DNA of 64,000 bases from Microbacterium sp. BK668 (GTDB lineage: Bacteria; Actinomycetota; Actinomycetes; Actinomycetales; Microbacteriaceae): contig NZ_SNWG01000001.1 in assembly GCF_004362195.1 (NCBI RefSeq), forward strand, positions 992,001 through 1,056,000, given 5' to 3'. The notes below the pieces were generated by a model. It ran no database searches. It worked only from the letters and a program-made list of their open reading frames with translations, and was not told the origin of the DNA. Both the position numbers and the translations under genes were made by a program. Shown piece after piece: positions 43,327-51,461 of this stretch. Position 1 is the stretch's first letter, and each line of letters opens with the position of its first letter.

Positions 43327-43539
43327 TCACGCCGAGGGGGCCTCGGGGTCGAGCGCCTTGAGCATCTCCTCCTCGGCGGGGTTGTCGGCGTCGAGCTGAT
43401 CCTCGGTGGTCTCGTCGCCGCCCGTGGGAGCGTCGGTGTCATCCGTCAGCTGCTCGCCGCCCGGCAGGTCCGCCGACAGCTGGTCGGTGCCGGAGGGCTC
43501 GTCTTCGATGGGGTCGTTGTTCGCACGGTCGTCGGTCAT
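43327..43539 (-). CDS. Small acidic disordered protein
   Basis: 70 residues, MTDDRANNDPIEDEPSGTDQ onward, with about a third Asp/Glu, no hydrophobic core and no cysteine. I know no function. Its TACGGT -10 box is six bases before the ATG, which supports it as a real leaderless gene. Confidence 0.6.
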   Translation of the reverse strand: MTDDRANNDPIEDEPSGTDQLSADLPGGEQLTDDTDAPTGGDETTEDQLDADNPAEEEMLKALDPEAPSA

Positions 43540-43545
43540 GGCTCG

Positions 43546-43551
43546 ACCGTA
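43546..43551 (-). promoter_or_regulatory. Leaderless-type -10 (TACGGT)
   Basis: Six bases before the start at 43539. Confidence 0.5.
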
Positions 43552-43631
43552 GGCCGCGCGAGCGCCGGCGGACAGGGATTGACAAGGGTGGCGCGCGTCG
43601 CGGCGCTCGCGCCGGGCGCCGGGGAACGTCC

Positions 43632-43702
43632 GTGCGAGAGCCACACTTCGCTGCGAGGGCCACACCGCTCGGCGTAGCGCTCGCAGGAAACTGTGGCGCT
43701 CG
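43632..43702. repeat. Four-unit intergenic element E4
   Basis: Direct units GTGCGAGAGCCACACTT (43632) and CTGCGAGGGCCACACC (43651), then inverted units AGCGCTCGCAG (43676) and ACTGTGGCGCTCG (43690). Pitch 19 bp in both pairs; the most degenerate of the four. It lies downstream of the MFS/MarR operon. Confidence 0.65.
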
Positions 43703-43772
43703 TTGCGCCGGCGGTCGGGCCGGAGGTGCGGCGGCGGTCAGGCCGGGCGGGTGGCGGGTCGCCGGGCGGCGG

Positions 43773-45143
43773 TCAGGCCCGGCGCGGCTTCGCGGGAGCG
43801 ACCGGGTCGCCGCCTCGCTCGCGCGGGAGGCGGATGGGGGTCGTGCCGGCGACCTCGTCGCTGAACTCCGCCCGGGCGGGACCGACGACGCGCAGCGGCA
43901 TGGTCTCGTCGATCGTGAGCCGGAATCGATGGGACGCCTGCCGGTGCACACGGCCGGAGACCAGCATCCACACCGCTCCGATCGAGAACGCCGCGACGGC
44001 GGCCAGGGCACCGAGGAGGATCGCCATCCGGGGTCCGTACTCTGCGGCGACCCAGCCGACGATCGGCGCACCGATGGGGGTGCCCCCCATCAGGATCGCC
44101 ATGTAGAGCGCGAGCACGCGCCCGCGCAGCGCCGGGTCGGTGGTCGTCTGCACGTAGCCGTTCGCCGTCGTGAGCATCGTGACGACCGCGAATCCCGTCA
44201 CCATGAGCGTCAAGGCGTACAGCCAGTACGTCGGCATGAAGGCCGAGACGGCGGCGGCGACGGCGAAAAGGGCGGTCCCGCCGATCACGACGCGGATGCG
44301 CGCGCGGTCGCGCCGGGCGGCGAGGAGGGCGCCCGTGAGCGACCCGATGGCGAGGATCGAACTCAGGAGACCGTAGCCGTCGGCTTCCTGGCCGAACTCG
44401 ATGGCCATCGTCGACGCGAAGATCGGGAAGTTCATGCCGAACGCGCCCAGGAGGAAGACCATCGCGAAGGCGACCATGAGATCCGGGCGCTTGCCGACGT
44501 AGCGGAAGCCGTCCGCCAGGCGTCCGGCGCCCCCCGTCTTGGCGCGCGGCACGAGCTCGCCGGGGCGGATGAGCGCGAGCGCGACGAGCATCGCGAGGAA
44601 TGTGGCGCCGTTGACGAGGAACACCCACCCCGTCCCGACGGCGACGATGACCACGCCCGCGACGGCGGGCCCGATCATCCGTGCTCCGTTGAAGGATGCC
44701 GCGTTCAGCGCCACGGCGTTCGAGGCGTTGTCGCGCGACACGACGTCGGAGACGAACGCCTGGCGGGCCGGGTTGTCGAAGGCCGCGACCATGCCGAGCG
44801 CGAAGGCGAAGGCGTACATGAGGAGGAGGGTCATCGCGCCCGCGAGGATCAGCACACCGATCGCGACGCCGAGGACGAGGAGGAGGGTCTGCGTGACCGC
44901 GAGCAGCTTGCGCCTCTCGAAGCGGTCGGCGACCCAGCCGGTGACGCCGACGAGGAGGAGCGGTGGAGCGAACTGCAGCGCCATCGTGATGCCCATCGCG
45001 CCCGCGTCGTTGTCGGTGAGCTCGGTCAGCACGACCCAGCTGAGGGCCGTGGCCTGCATCCATTGGCCGACGTTCGAGATGAGAGCTCCGACGAACCACA
45101 CGCGGTAGTTGAAGATCGAGAAGGAGCGGAACATGGCGCTCAC
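43773..45143 (-). CDS. MFS transporter (12-helix, enterobactin-exporter-like MFS_3)
   Basis: 456 residues from GTG, which overlaps the MarR stop (GTGA); ATG at 45134 is an alternative. NYRVWFVGALISNVGQWMQA at helix 1 and TGWVADRFERRKLLAVTQTL (motif A) define the family, with FDNPARQAFVSDVVSRDNAS and GPAVAGVVIVAVGTGWVFLV in the middle. The C-terminal 60 residues are cytoplasmic and charged. Co-transcribed with its MarR regulator, so inducible efflux is likely. Confidence 0.9.
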   Translation of the reverse strand: MSAMFRSFSIFNYRVWFVGALISNVGQWMQATALSWVVLTELTDNDAGAMGITMALQFAPPLLLVGVTGWVADRFERRKLLAVTQTLLLVLGVAIGVLILAGAMTLLLMYAFAFALGMVAAFDNPARQAFVSDVVSRDNASNAVALNAASFNGARMIGPAVAGVVIVAVGTGWVFLVNGATFLAMLVALALIRPGELVPRAKTGGAGRLADGFRYVGKRPDLMVAFAMVFLLGAFGMNFPIFASTMAIEFGQEADGYGLLSSILAIGSLTGALLAARRDRARIRVVIGGTALFAVAAAVSAFMPTYWLYALTLMVTGFAVVTMLTTANGYVQTTTDPALRGRVLALYMAILMGGTPIGAPIVGWVAAEYGPRMAILLGALAAVAAFSIGAVWMLVSGRVHRQASHRFRLTIDETMPLRVVGPARAEFSDEVAGTTPIRLPRERGGDPVAPAKPRRA

Positions 45144-45592
45144 AGCGCTGCCACCTCCCGCATGATCTCCGCGGCCTGTCGCAGGGTCTCGCGCTTGTCG
45201 TCGGAGAGGGCGGACAGTGCCCCCTCGAGCCACGCATCGCGGCGTCGCACGGTCTCATCCACGACGTCCAGGCCCTCGTCCGTGAGGGCGATGTTGACCT
45301 TGCGCCGGTCGGTCTCGTCGGGCGTGCGCGTGAGGTACCCCGACTCTTCGAGGCAGTTGACCGTGCGGTTCATCGAGGGCGCGGAGACGCGCTCGCGTTC
45401 CGCGAGCTCGCCCAGCGTGTGGGGCCCGTACATCTTGAGCGTCGCGAGCACCGCGAACTGTCCGTCGCTCATCGAGTCGATCGCGCGCTGTGCGCGCAGA
45501 CGCCGGGCGAGGCGGAAGGTGGCGATGCGGAGTTCGGATGCTTCGGTCGCGAGGTCTGGGGAATGGTGTCCAGCAGTCGCAGTCGTCTTCAT
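45140..45592 (-). CDS. MarR family regulator of the adjacent exporter
   Basis: 150 residues from the ATG at 45592 (ATG 45607 would place the operator inside the gene). Winged helix: SMSDGQFAVLATLKMYGPHT, LGELAERERVSAPSMNRTVN, SGYLTRTPDETDRRKVNIAL with the DxRxxxI wing. It is translationally coupled to the exporter and preceded by a TTAGCA/TGCTAA inverted repeat, a plausible self-operator. Confidence 0.9.
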   Translation of the reverse strand: MKTTATAGHHSPDLATEASELRIATFRLARRLRAQRAIDSMSDGQFAVLATLKMYGPHTLGELAERERVSAPSMNRTVNCLEESGYLTRTPDETDRRKVNIALTDEGLDVVDETVRRRDAWLEGALSALSDDKRETLRQAAEIMREVAAL

Positions 45593-45600
45593 CCTGATCG

Positions 45601-45626
45601 TTAGCATAGCTCATTAGCCTTGCTAA
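45601..45626 (-). promoter_or_regulatory. Inverted repeat upstream of the MarR-exporter operon
   Basis: TTAGCA and TGCTAA arms separated by 14 bp, in a local AT-rich patch immediately before the MarR start. Size and place fit a MarR operator. Confidence 0.55.
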
Positions 45627-45754
45627 GTAAAGCGGCGCTCGTGGGCGAGCGCGGACATGTCGCGGCAGATCTCGGGCAGGCGCGGACGCGACGCGGCCGG
45701 CGGGACGCGGCCGGCGGGTCGCGGCCGGCGGGACGCGGCATCCTGTCCGCTCTC

Positions 45755-45760
45755 TAGACT
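45755..45760 (+). promoter_or_regulatory. Leaderless-type -10 (TAGACT) of the hydrolase gene
   Basis: Seven bases before the ATG at 45768. Confidence 0.55.
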
Positions 45761-45767
45761 CGTGCGC

Positions 45768-46616
45768 ATGCCCGAGTTCACCGATGCACACGGCATCGCG
45801 ATCGTCTACGACGTCCATCCCGCCGCGGCCCGGCCGCGCGCCGTCATCCAGCTGCTGCACGGTGTCGGCGAGCACGTCGGTCGGTACCGGGCGCTGATCG
45901 ATTCGCTCGTCGCGGCCGACTACACCGTGTACGCCGCCGACTTCCGCGGGCACGGGCGCACCGGCATGAAGCAGCACGGCACCGCCGACAAGCTCGGCCA
46001 CCTGGGCCCGGGCGGCCTCGGCGCGACGCTGGCCGGGATCTGGCAGCTGACCGGGATCATCCGCCAGGAGCACCCCGACCTCCCGATCGTGGTCCTCGGC
46101 CACTCCGGCGGATCCTTCCTCGCGCAGAAGCTCATCAACCAGCATCCCGAGGGTTACGCCGGTCTCATCCTGTCAGGCTCGGCGCTGCGGATGCCGGGGT
46201 ACCTCCGCACCGGCGGCCACAACAAGCCGTGGGCCGGCGAGAGCGCGACGGGCACCGAGTGGCTCGCGGCCGATCCCGAGGTGGGGGTGGCCTTCGCCGC
46301 CGACCCGCTCACCACGGGCGAGGCGCCGCTGAAGCTCTTCGGCCCCATCGAGGTCGCGAAGATCTACGGCCTGCCGCGCCGCAACCTCGGCCACGACATC
46401 CCGCTGCTCCTTCTCGTAGGGAGGGATGACCGGGTGGGAGGACCGCGCAGCGTGCACAAGCTCGCGGAGGCGTATCGCACGCGCTCGGGACTGACCGACA
46501 TCACGACGCTCGTGTACCCCGACGCGCGGCACGAGATCTTCAACGAGCTGAACCAGGCGGACGTCCGCGCCGACGTCATCGCGTGGCTGGGAGTGCGATT
46601 CCCGGCGCGGGACTGA
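45768..46616 (+). CDS. Alpha/beta hydrolase, monoacylglycerol-lipase-like
   Basis: 282 residues. Oxyanion-loop sequence QLLHGVGEHVGRYRALIDSL and YAADFRGHGRTG are typical of the monoglyceride lipase group. Nucleophile Ser in VVLGHSGGSFLAQ, Asp in LLLLVGRDDRVGG, His in YPDARHEIFNEL complete the triad. It likely hydrolyses monoacylglycerols or similar esters in the cytoplasm. Confidence 0.9.
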   Translation: MPEFTDAHGIAIVYDVHPAAARPRAVIQLLHGVGEHVGRYRALIDSLVAADYTVYAADFRGHGRTGMKQHGTADKLGHLGPGGLGATLAGIWQLTGIIRQEHPDLPIVVLGHSGGSFLAQKLINQHPEGYAGLILSGSALRMPGYLRTGGHNKPWAGESATGTEWLAADPEVGVAFAADPLTTGEAPLKLFGPIEVAKIYGLPRRNLGHDIPLLLLVGRDDRVGGPRSVHKLAEAYRTRSGLTDITTLVYPDARHEIFNELNQADVRADVIAWLGVRFPARD

Positions 46617-46646
46617 GCCGGAAAGCGAACTCGTCACGGCGGATGG

Positions 46647-46676
46647 TTGACCTTCCCCCGCTGTTCGGGACATTCT
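46647..46676 (+). promoter_or_regulatory. Candidate promoter of the GH6 gene
   Basis: TTGACC (46647) and CATTCT (46671) with an 18-bp spacer. The CebR box lies just downstream, where bound repressor would block initiation or elongation. Confidence 0.45.
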
Positions 46677-46693
46677 GGCTCATAGCGGTGATG

Positions 46694-46707
46694 TGGGAGC
46701 GCTCCCA
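46694..46707. promoter_or_regulatory. CebR/CelR operator
   Basis: TGGGAGCGCTCCCA, the perfect palindrome bound by the LacI-family cellobiose repressor CebR in Streptomyces and by CelR in relatives. It is 66 bp before the GH6 start. The repressor gene is not in this window. Confidence 0.88.
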
Positions 46708-46772
46708 CGATGTCGCACACCAACGCCGACGCGGACGTCGGCATGTCGATGACGACGCAATGGAGGACACGC

Positions 46773-48326
46773 ATGACCTCGACATCCCCCCGGAAGAGAC
46801 GGCTCGCGCTCGGTGCGGCGGCGGTGTTCGCCTGCTCGCTCGCACTCCCGCTCAGCGCGACCGGTGCGGCCGCCGCAGAGCCGGGGCTCGCCGGCTCCGA
46901 CCTCTTCGTCAACCCCTTCAGCACGACGCTCGAGGCGGCGCAGTCGCTGTCCGGCCAGGCGCGGGACGACGCTCAGCTGCTGGGCAGCATTCCCTCGGCG
47001 GAGTGGTTCACGAAGGGCACCCCGGCCGAGGTCGAGGCCGCCGCACGCGCGTACGTCGACGCGGCCGCGGCGGCCGGTCAGATGCCCGTGCTCGTCGCCT
47101 ACAACCTGCCGTTCCGCGACTGCGCGCAGTACTCCGCGGGCGGCGCCCTCGACACGGCGGCCTACACGGCGTGGATCGACGGGCTCGCCGCCGGCATCGG
47201 CGACCGGCCGGCTACGGTCATCCTCGAGCCCGACGGGCTCGGCATCATCCCGTGGTACACCACCATCAACGGCGACGAGGAGTGGTGCAAGCCCGCCGAG
47301 GCGGACCCCGCGACCGCGGCCGCAGCGCGCTTCGAGCAGCTCAACCACGCGGTCGACGCCCTCGGCGCGCTCGCGGCGACGTCGGTGTATCTCGACGGCA
47401 CGCACAGCGGGTGGCTCGGTGTCGGCGACATCAGCGATCGGCTCATCAAGGCGGGCGTGGAGCGCGCGACCGGCTTCTTCCTCAACGCCTCGAACTACGT
47501 CGAGACGGAGCGGCTGATCAAGTACGGAACGTGGATCTCGGACTGCATCAATCTGTCGGTGAACTCCTGGTGGGAGCCGCAGTGGTGCGCCAGCCAGTAC
47601 TACCCGGCGAACCCCGGCGACTTCTCGACGTGGGCGCTGACCGATGCCGCCTTCGCGCAGGCATACGCGGACACGGGGGTGACGAGGGACCCCGCCGCGC
47701 AGGCGCACTTCGTCCTCGACACCAGCCGCAACGGCCAGGGACCCTGGGCCGGGCCCGTCGCACCCTACCCGGGCGCGCCCGCGGGCGCTGACCCCGAGGT
47801 GTGGTGCAACCCGCCGGACCGCGGCCTCGGGGCACTTCCCACCACCGAGACGGGGAACCCGCTCATCGACGCCTATCTCTGGATCAAGGTGCCGGGCGAG
47901 TCGGATGGCAAGTGCTTCCGCGGCACCGCGGGCCCGCTCGATCCTGAGCGCGGCATGGAGGATCCGGCCGCCGGGCAGTGGTTCGTCGAGCAGGCGCGCG
48001 AGCTCATCCAGTTCGCCCAGCCCCCGCTCGCCCCGCTGGACTGCAACGTCTCGTGGAACGCCGCGAACGCGGGCAAGGGGTCGCTGGTCAAGCTGCACAT
48101 CGACGGCGCCGCCACCGGCCCGTGGACGCTGTCGTTCGTGCTGCCGACCGACGCGACGGTCACGAAGGCGACGCACGCGACGGTGGTGCAGGACGGGCGC
48201 AAGGTCTCGGTCACCTCGTCCGGATCCAAGCGCGGAAACGCCCCCGACGTCGTGCTCACCACGAAGGGCGCGGCCGATCAGCCGTGGATCTTCTGGCTCG
48301 ACGGGCGGGCCTGCACCTCGGCCTGA
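46773..48326 (+). CDS. Secreted GH6 endoglucanase/cellobiohydrolase
   Basis: 517 residues from the ATG after GGAGG. Signal peptide: KRRLALGAAAVFACSLALPL ending near GAAAAEP. The GH6 domain starts FVNPFSTTLEAAQSLSGQ. The catalytic Asp lies in VILEPDGLGIIPW; conserved YLDGTHSGWLGV and VLDTSRNGQGPW follow. The protein ends in a ~90-residue beta domain (CNVSWNAANAGKGSLVKLHI to WIFWLDGRACTS) with Cys at both ends, which resembles a short CBM2-like cellulose-binding module. It cleaves beta-1,4-glucan outside the cell. It is a lone cellulase gene under CebR control. Confidence 0.92.
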   Translation: MTSTSPRKRRLALGAAAVFACSLALPLSATGAAAAEPGLAGSDLFVNPFSTTLEAAQSLSGQARDDAQLLGSIPSAEWFTKGTPAEVEAAARAYVDAAAAAGQMPVLVAYNLPFRDCAQYSAGGALDTAAYTAWIDGLAAGIGDRPATVILEPDGLGIIPWYTTINGDEEWCKPAEADPATAAAARFEQLNHAVDALGALAATSVYLDGTHSGWLGVGDISDRLIKAGVERATGFFLNASNYVETERLIKYGTWISDCINLSVNSWWEPQWCASQYYPANPGDFSTWALTDAAFAQAYADTGVTRDPAAQAHFVLDTSRNGQGPWAGPVAPYPGAPAGADPEVWCNPPDRGLGALPTTETGNPLIDAYLWIKVPGESDGKCFRGTAGPLDPERGMEDPAAGQWFVEQARELIQFAQPPLAPLDCNVSWNAANAGKGSLVKLHIDGAATGPWTLSFVLPTDATVTKATHATVVQDGRKVSVTSSGSKRGNAPDVVLTTKGAADQPWIFWLDGRACTSA

Positions 48327-48335
48327 CCCATAGCC

Positions 48336-48409
48336 AGCACAGCGGCGGAGACCCCGCCCGATGCGCCGCGACGAACCCGGCGCGTCGGTGGGATCTCCGC
48401 CGCCGTGCT
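48336..48409. terminator. Long bidirectional terminator between GH6 and helicase genes
   Basis: AGCACAGCGGCGGAGA pairs with TCTCCGCCGCCGTGCT (one mismatch), and inside it CCGATGCGCCG pairs with CGGCGCGTCGG. The genes are convergent. Confidence 0.82.
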
Positions 48410-48446
48410 TCGCGGCCGGGCACGGATGCCCGCGCCGCGACGTCGG

Positions 48447-50030
48447 TCAGCCGCGCGCGCGGCGGCCGGGCGTGCGCGAACCGCGGCGGATGTCGGCGAC
48501 AGTGCTGCCGGTCGTGAACCGCTGGGCGGACGAGGCGGGCCGGCCGGTCGCGGGCTGACCCGAGCGCGCGCCGCCGGAGGCCTGCGTGCCGGAGTGCTTC
48601 GGCGCCTGCTGCTTCGAGACGGCGTCGGCCGAGCGGCCGGCGCCGCCCTGGCGGCCGCCCTGACGCGCCGGCTGATCGGCCGCCTGGCCGGCGCCCCCGC
48701 GCCCGCCGCGGCGGCGCGATCCGCCGTTGCCGGACCCCTGGGAACCGGCGGTGGACGTGCCGGACCGAGCCCCGCCCGACCGCTGTCCGCCGGAGCGCTT
48801 GCCGCCGCCGGAACCGGAGGTCCGCTGCGCGGGTTCCGCCGACGGGGCGACGCGCGGGGCGGGCTCGCCGACGAGCTCGGCGACGGCGGAGTGCTCGGCC
48901 GTGACGGGCTCGAGGGGGGCCGCAACCTGCGCCTTCCGGAGGAGATCCTTGACCTCGCCGCGCTGCGCGTCGATCGCCACGGTGACGACGACGCCCTCGG
49001 CGCCGGCGCGGGCCGTGCGGCCCGAGCGGTGCAGGTACGCCTTGTGCTCGACCGGCGGGTCGACGTGGACGACCAGCTCGACCTCGTCGACGTGGACGCC
49101 GCGGGCCGCGACGTCGGTCGCGACGAGCACGCGCACGCCGCCCTTGTCGGCGGGGGCGCCGAACGCGGCGAGGTTGCGCTCGCGGGCGCCCTGCCCGAGG
49201 TTGCCGTGCAGATCGACGGCGGGGATGCCGGAGGCCGTGAGCTGCTTGGCGAGCTTCTTCGCCTGGTGCTTCGTGCGGGTGAAGAGGATGCGGCGGCCGC
49301 GGCCCGAGGCGAGGTGCCGGACGAGCTCGGTCTTGCCCTCGGCGGGCACGACGAAGACGCGGTGGGTCATGACGCCCTGCGGCACCGACTCCTCGTCCAC
49401 CTCGTGGAGGACCTGGTCGCGCAGGAAGCGCGTGACGAGCGTGTCGACGCCGCGGTCGAGCGTCGCGCTGAACAGCATCCGCTGCCCGCCCCGAGGGGTC
49501 GCGGTCAGGATGCGGGTGACACCGGGCAGGAAGCCGAGATCGGCCATGTGGTCGGCCTCGTCGAGCACGGTGATCTCGACGGCCGAGAGGTCGACGAGCT
49601 TCTGCTTCATGAGGTCTTCGAGGCGGCCGGGGCAGGCCACGACGATGTCGACGCCCGCGCGGAGCGCCTGCTCCTGAGGCTTCTGGCTGACGCCGCCGAA
49701 GATCGTGGTGACGGTCAGCCCCGAGACGTCCGCGAGCGGCTTGATCGTCGCGGCGATCTGCGTCGCGAGCTCGCGCGTGGGAGCCAGGACGAGACCGCGC
49801 GGGCGGCCGGGAGTTCGGCGGGCGGCGGATGCTCCGGACAGGCGCGCGACGAGGGGCAGCGAGAACGCGATCGTCTTGCCGGAGCCCGTGCGGCCCCGGC
49901 CGAGCACGTCGCGGCCCGCGAGCGAGTCGGGAAGCGTGTCGCGCTGGATCGCGAAGGGCTCGGTCTTGCCGGTCGCGGCGAGGACGGAGGAGAGGGCCTC
50001 GGGAACGCCGAGGTCGAGGAAGGAGGGCAT
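48447..50030 (-). CDS. DEAD-box ATP-dependent RNA helicase
   Basis: 527 residues. Motifs: Q motif PFAIQRDTLP, Walker A GRTGSGKT, motif II VLDEADHMADLGF, motif III LFSATLD, and motif VI HRSGRTARAG. The C-terminal ~150 residues are a Gly/Ser/Arg/Gln-rich disordered tail (SGGGKRSGGQRSGGARSGTS), which in such helicases binds RNA. RhlE-like in layout. It probably aids RNA remodelling or cold adaptation. Confidence 0.95.
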   Translation of the reverse strand: MPSFLDLGVPEALSSVLAATGKTEPFAIQRDTLPDSLAGRDVLGRGRTGSGKTIAFSLPLVARLSGASAARRTPGRPRGLVLAPTRELATQIAATIKPLADVSGLTVTTIFGGVSQKPQEQALRAGVDIVVACPGRLEDLMKQKLVDLSAVEITVLDEADHMADLGFLPGVTRILTATPRGGQRMLFSATLDRGVDTLVTRFLRDQVLHEVDEESVPQGVMTHRVFVVPAEGKTELVRHLASGRGRRILFTRTKHQAKKLAKQLTASGIPAVDLHGNLGQGARERNLAAFGAPADKGGVRVLVATDVAARGVHVDEVELVVHVDPPVEHKAYLHRSGRTARAGAEGVVVTVAIDAQRGEVKDLLRKAQVAAPLEPVTAEHSAVAELVGEPAPRVAPSAEPAQRTSGSGGGKRSGGQRSGGARSGTSTAGSQGSGNGGSRRRGGRGGAGQAADQPARQGGRQGGAGRSADAVSKQQAPKHSGTQASGGARSGQPATGRPASSAQRFTTGSTVADIRRGSRTPGRRARG

Positions 50031-50411
50031 GGGTGTGCTTTCAGGATGGCGCGCAGGCGGAAGCCTGAGCGAGAGGGGGGCGACAGCGCGGCCGCGATCG
50101 ATGGGGCAGCGCTCTGGATCGCCGATCGAAAGGACGTCGGGCCAGAAGGGCCGGAATCAAGACGTCGACGCAGCGGCGAGAAGCCGCACCCCCAAGGCTA
50201 GCAGGCGCCGACCGGAGGGAGCTGTGCGCCCGCCGGGCCCGGCATCCGACCGCGGCAGTGGCGAACCCACGCGTCCGCGCGCCGACCCTCCCATGCGCAC
50301 AGCGCGGATCGGTGGTCTCGGCCGGCGATGTGTGGGCTCGGGCGGTCAGCGTCGCGCAAGCCGGCGCGGGAGCCCGGACGCCGCCCGAGCGGGCGGCTCT
50401 AGGCTGATGCC
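50031..50411. other. 380-bp divergent region without a gene
   Basis: Contains the 5' flank of the helicase gene and the lipoate ligase promoter (TAGGCT at 50400). No protein-like frame or stable terminator found. The helicase side may carry a long 5' untranslated leader. Confidence 0.5.
50400..50405 (+). promoter_or_regulatory. Leaderless-type -10 (TAGGCT) of the lipoate ligase gene
   Basis: Six bases before the ATG at 50412. Confidence 0.6.
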
Positions 50412-51461
50412 ATGCACGGCGAATACAAGGTGCCCGGCGGGAAGCTCGTCGTCGTCGACCTCGAGGCGCGCGACGGGAGGATCGCCGACTTCCATCTCGC
50501 CGGCGACTTCTTCCTCGAGCCCGACGACGCGCTGCAGCGCATCGACGCAGCCGTGAACGGACTTCCCGTCGAGGCGGATGTCGCCACCATCGCCGCCGCG
50601 GTGCGCTCGGCGCTGCCCGAGGGAGCCCAGCTCCTCGGCTTCACACCCGAGTCGGTGGGCACGGCGGTGCGACGGGCACTCGTCACGGCGCCGGGATGGC
50701 GGGACTTCGAATGGGAGGTCGTGCACGACCGGCCCGTCTCGCCGCGCATGAATCTCGCCCTCGACGAGGTGCTCACGGGGCGTGTCGGCGACGGGCGTCG
50801 CAGGCCGACCCTCCGCATGTGGGAGTGGGACGAGTCCGCCGTGGTCATCGGATCGTTCCAGTCGTTGCGCAACGAGGTCGACCCCGACGGCGCCGAGCGG
50901 CACGGCTTCGACGTCGTCCGGCGGATCTCCGGCGGCGGCGCGATGCTCATGGGGGCGAACTCGATCGTCACGTACTCCCTCTACGTCCCGGCATCCCTCG
51001 TCGCCGGTATGACCTTCGCCGACTCGTACGCGTTCCTCGACGACTGGGTGCTGCAGGCGCTGCGCTCGCTCGGCATCGAGGCGACCTACCAGCCCCTCAA
51101 CGACATCGCGGGCCCGCAGGGCAAGATCGGCGGCGCAGCGCAGAAGCGGCTCGCCAATGGCGGCGTCCTGCACCACGCGACTCTGAGCTATGACATGGAC
51201 GGCCAGGTGATGACCGAGGTGCTGCGCATCGGTCGCGAGAAGCTCAGCGACAAGGGCACCGCCTCGGCCGCGAAGCGGGTCGACCCGCTTCGCCGCCAGA
51301 CGGGACTGTCGCGTCAGGCCGTGATCGAGCGCTTCATCGACACCTTCACGAACCTCTACGGCGCGGTGCCCGGACATATCACGGAAGAGGAATACGCCGA
51401 GGCCGAAGCCCTCGTCGAATCGAAGTTCTCGACCGACGCGTGGCTGCACCGGGTACCGTGA
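50412..51461 (+). CDS. Lipoate-protein ligase-like protein with N-terminal accessory domain
   Basis: 349 residues. The first ~85 (MHGEYKVPGGKLVVVDLEAR to GFTPESVGTAVRRAL) resemble the small C-terminal domain of LplA, here placed at the front. The catalytic BPL/LplA domain follows: MNLALDEVLTGRV, the lipoyl-AMP loop RRISGGGAMLMGANSIVTYS, and the Lys of GPQGKIGGAAQKR. It likely attaches lipoate or octanoate to 2-oxo-acid dehydrogenases or the glycine cleavage H protein. It is coupled by GTGA overlap to a DNA methyltransferase. Confidence 0.87.
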   Translation: MHGEYKVPGGKLVVVDLEARDGRIADFHLAGDFFLEPDDALQRIDAAVNGLPVEADVATIAAAVRSALPEGAQLLGFTPESVGTAVRRALVTAPGWRDFEWEVVHDRPVSPRMNLALDEVLTGRVGDGRRRPTLRMWEWDESAVVIGSFQSLRNEVDPDGAERHGFDVVRRISGGGAMLMGANSIVTYSLYVPASLVAGMTFADSYAFLDDWVLQALRSLGIEATYQPLNDIAGPQGKIGGAAQKRLANGGVLHHATLSYDMDGQVMTEVLRIGREKLSDKGTASAAKRVDPLRRQTGLSRQAVIERFIDTFTNLYGAVPGHITEEEYAEAEALVESKFSTDAWLHRVP

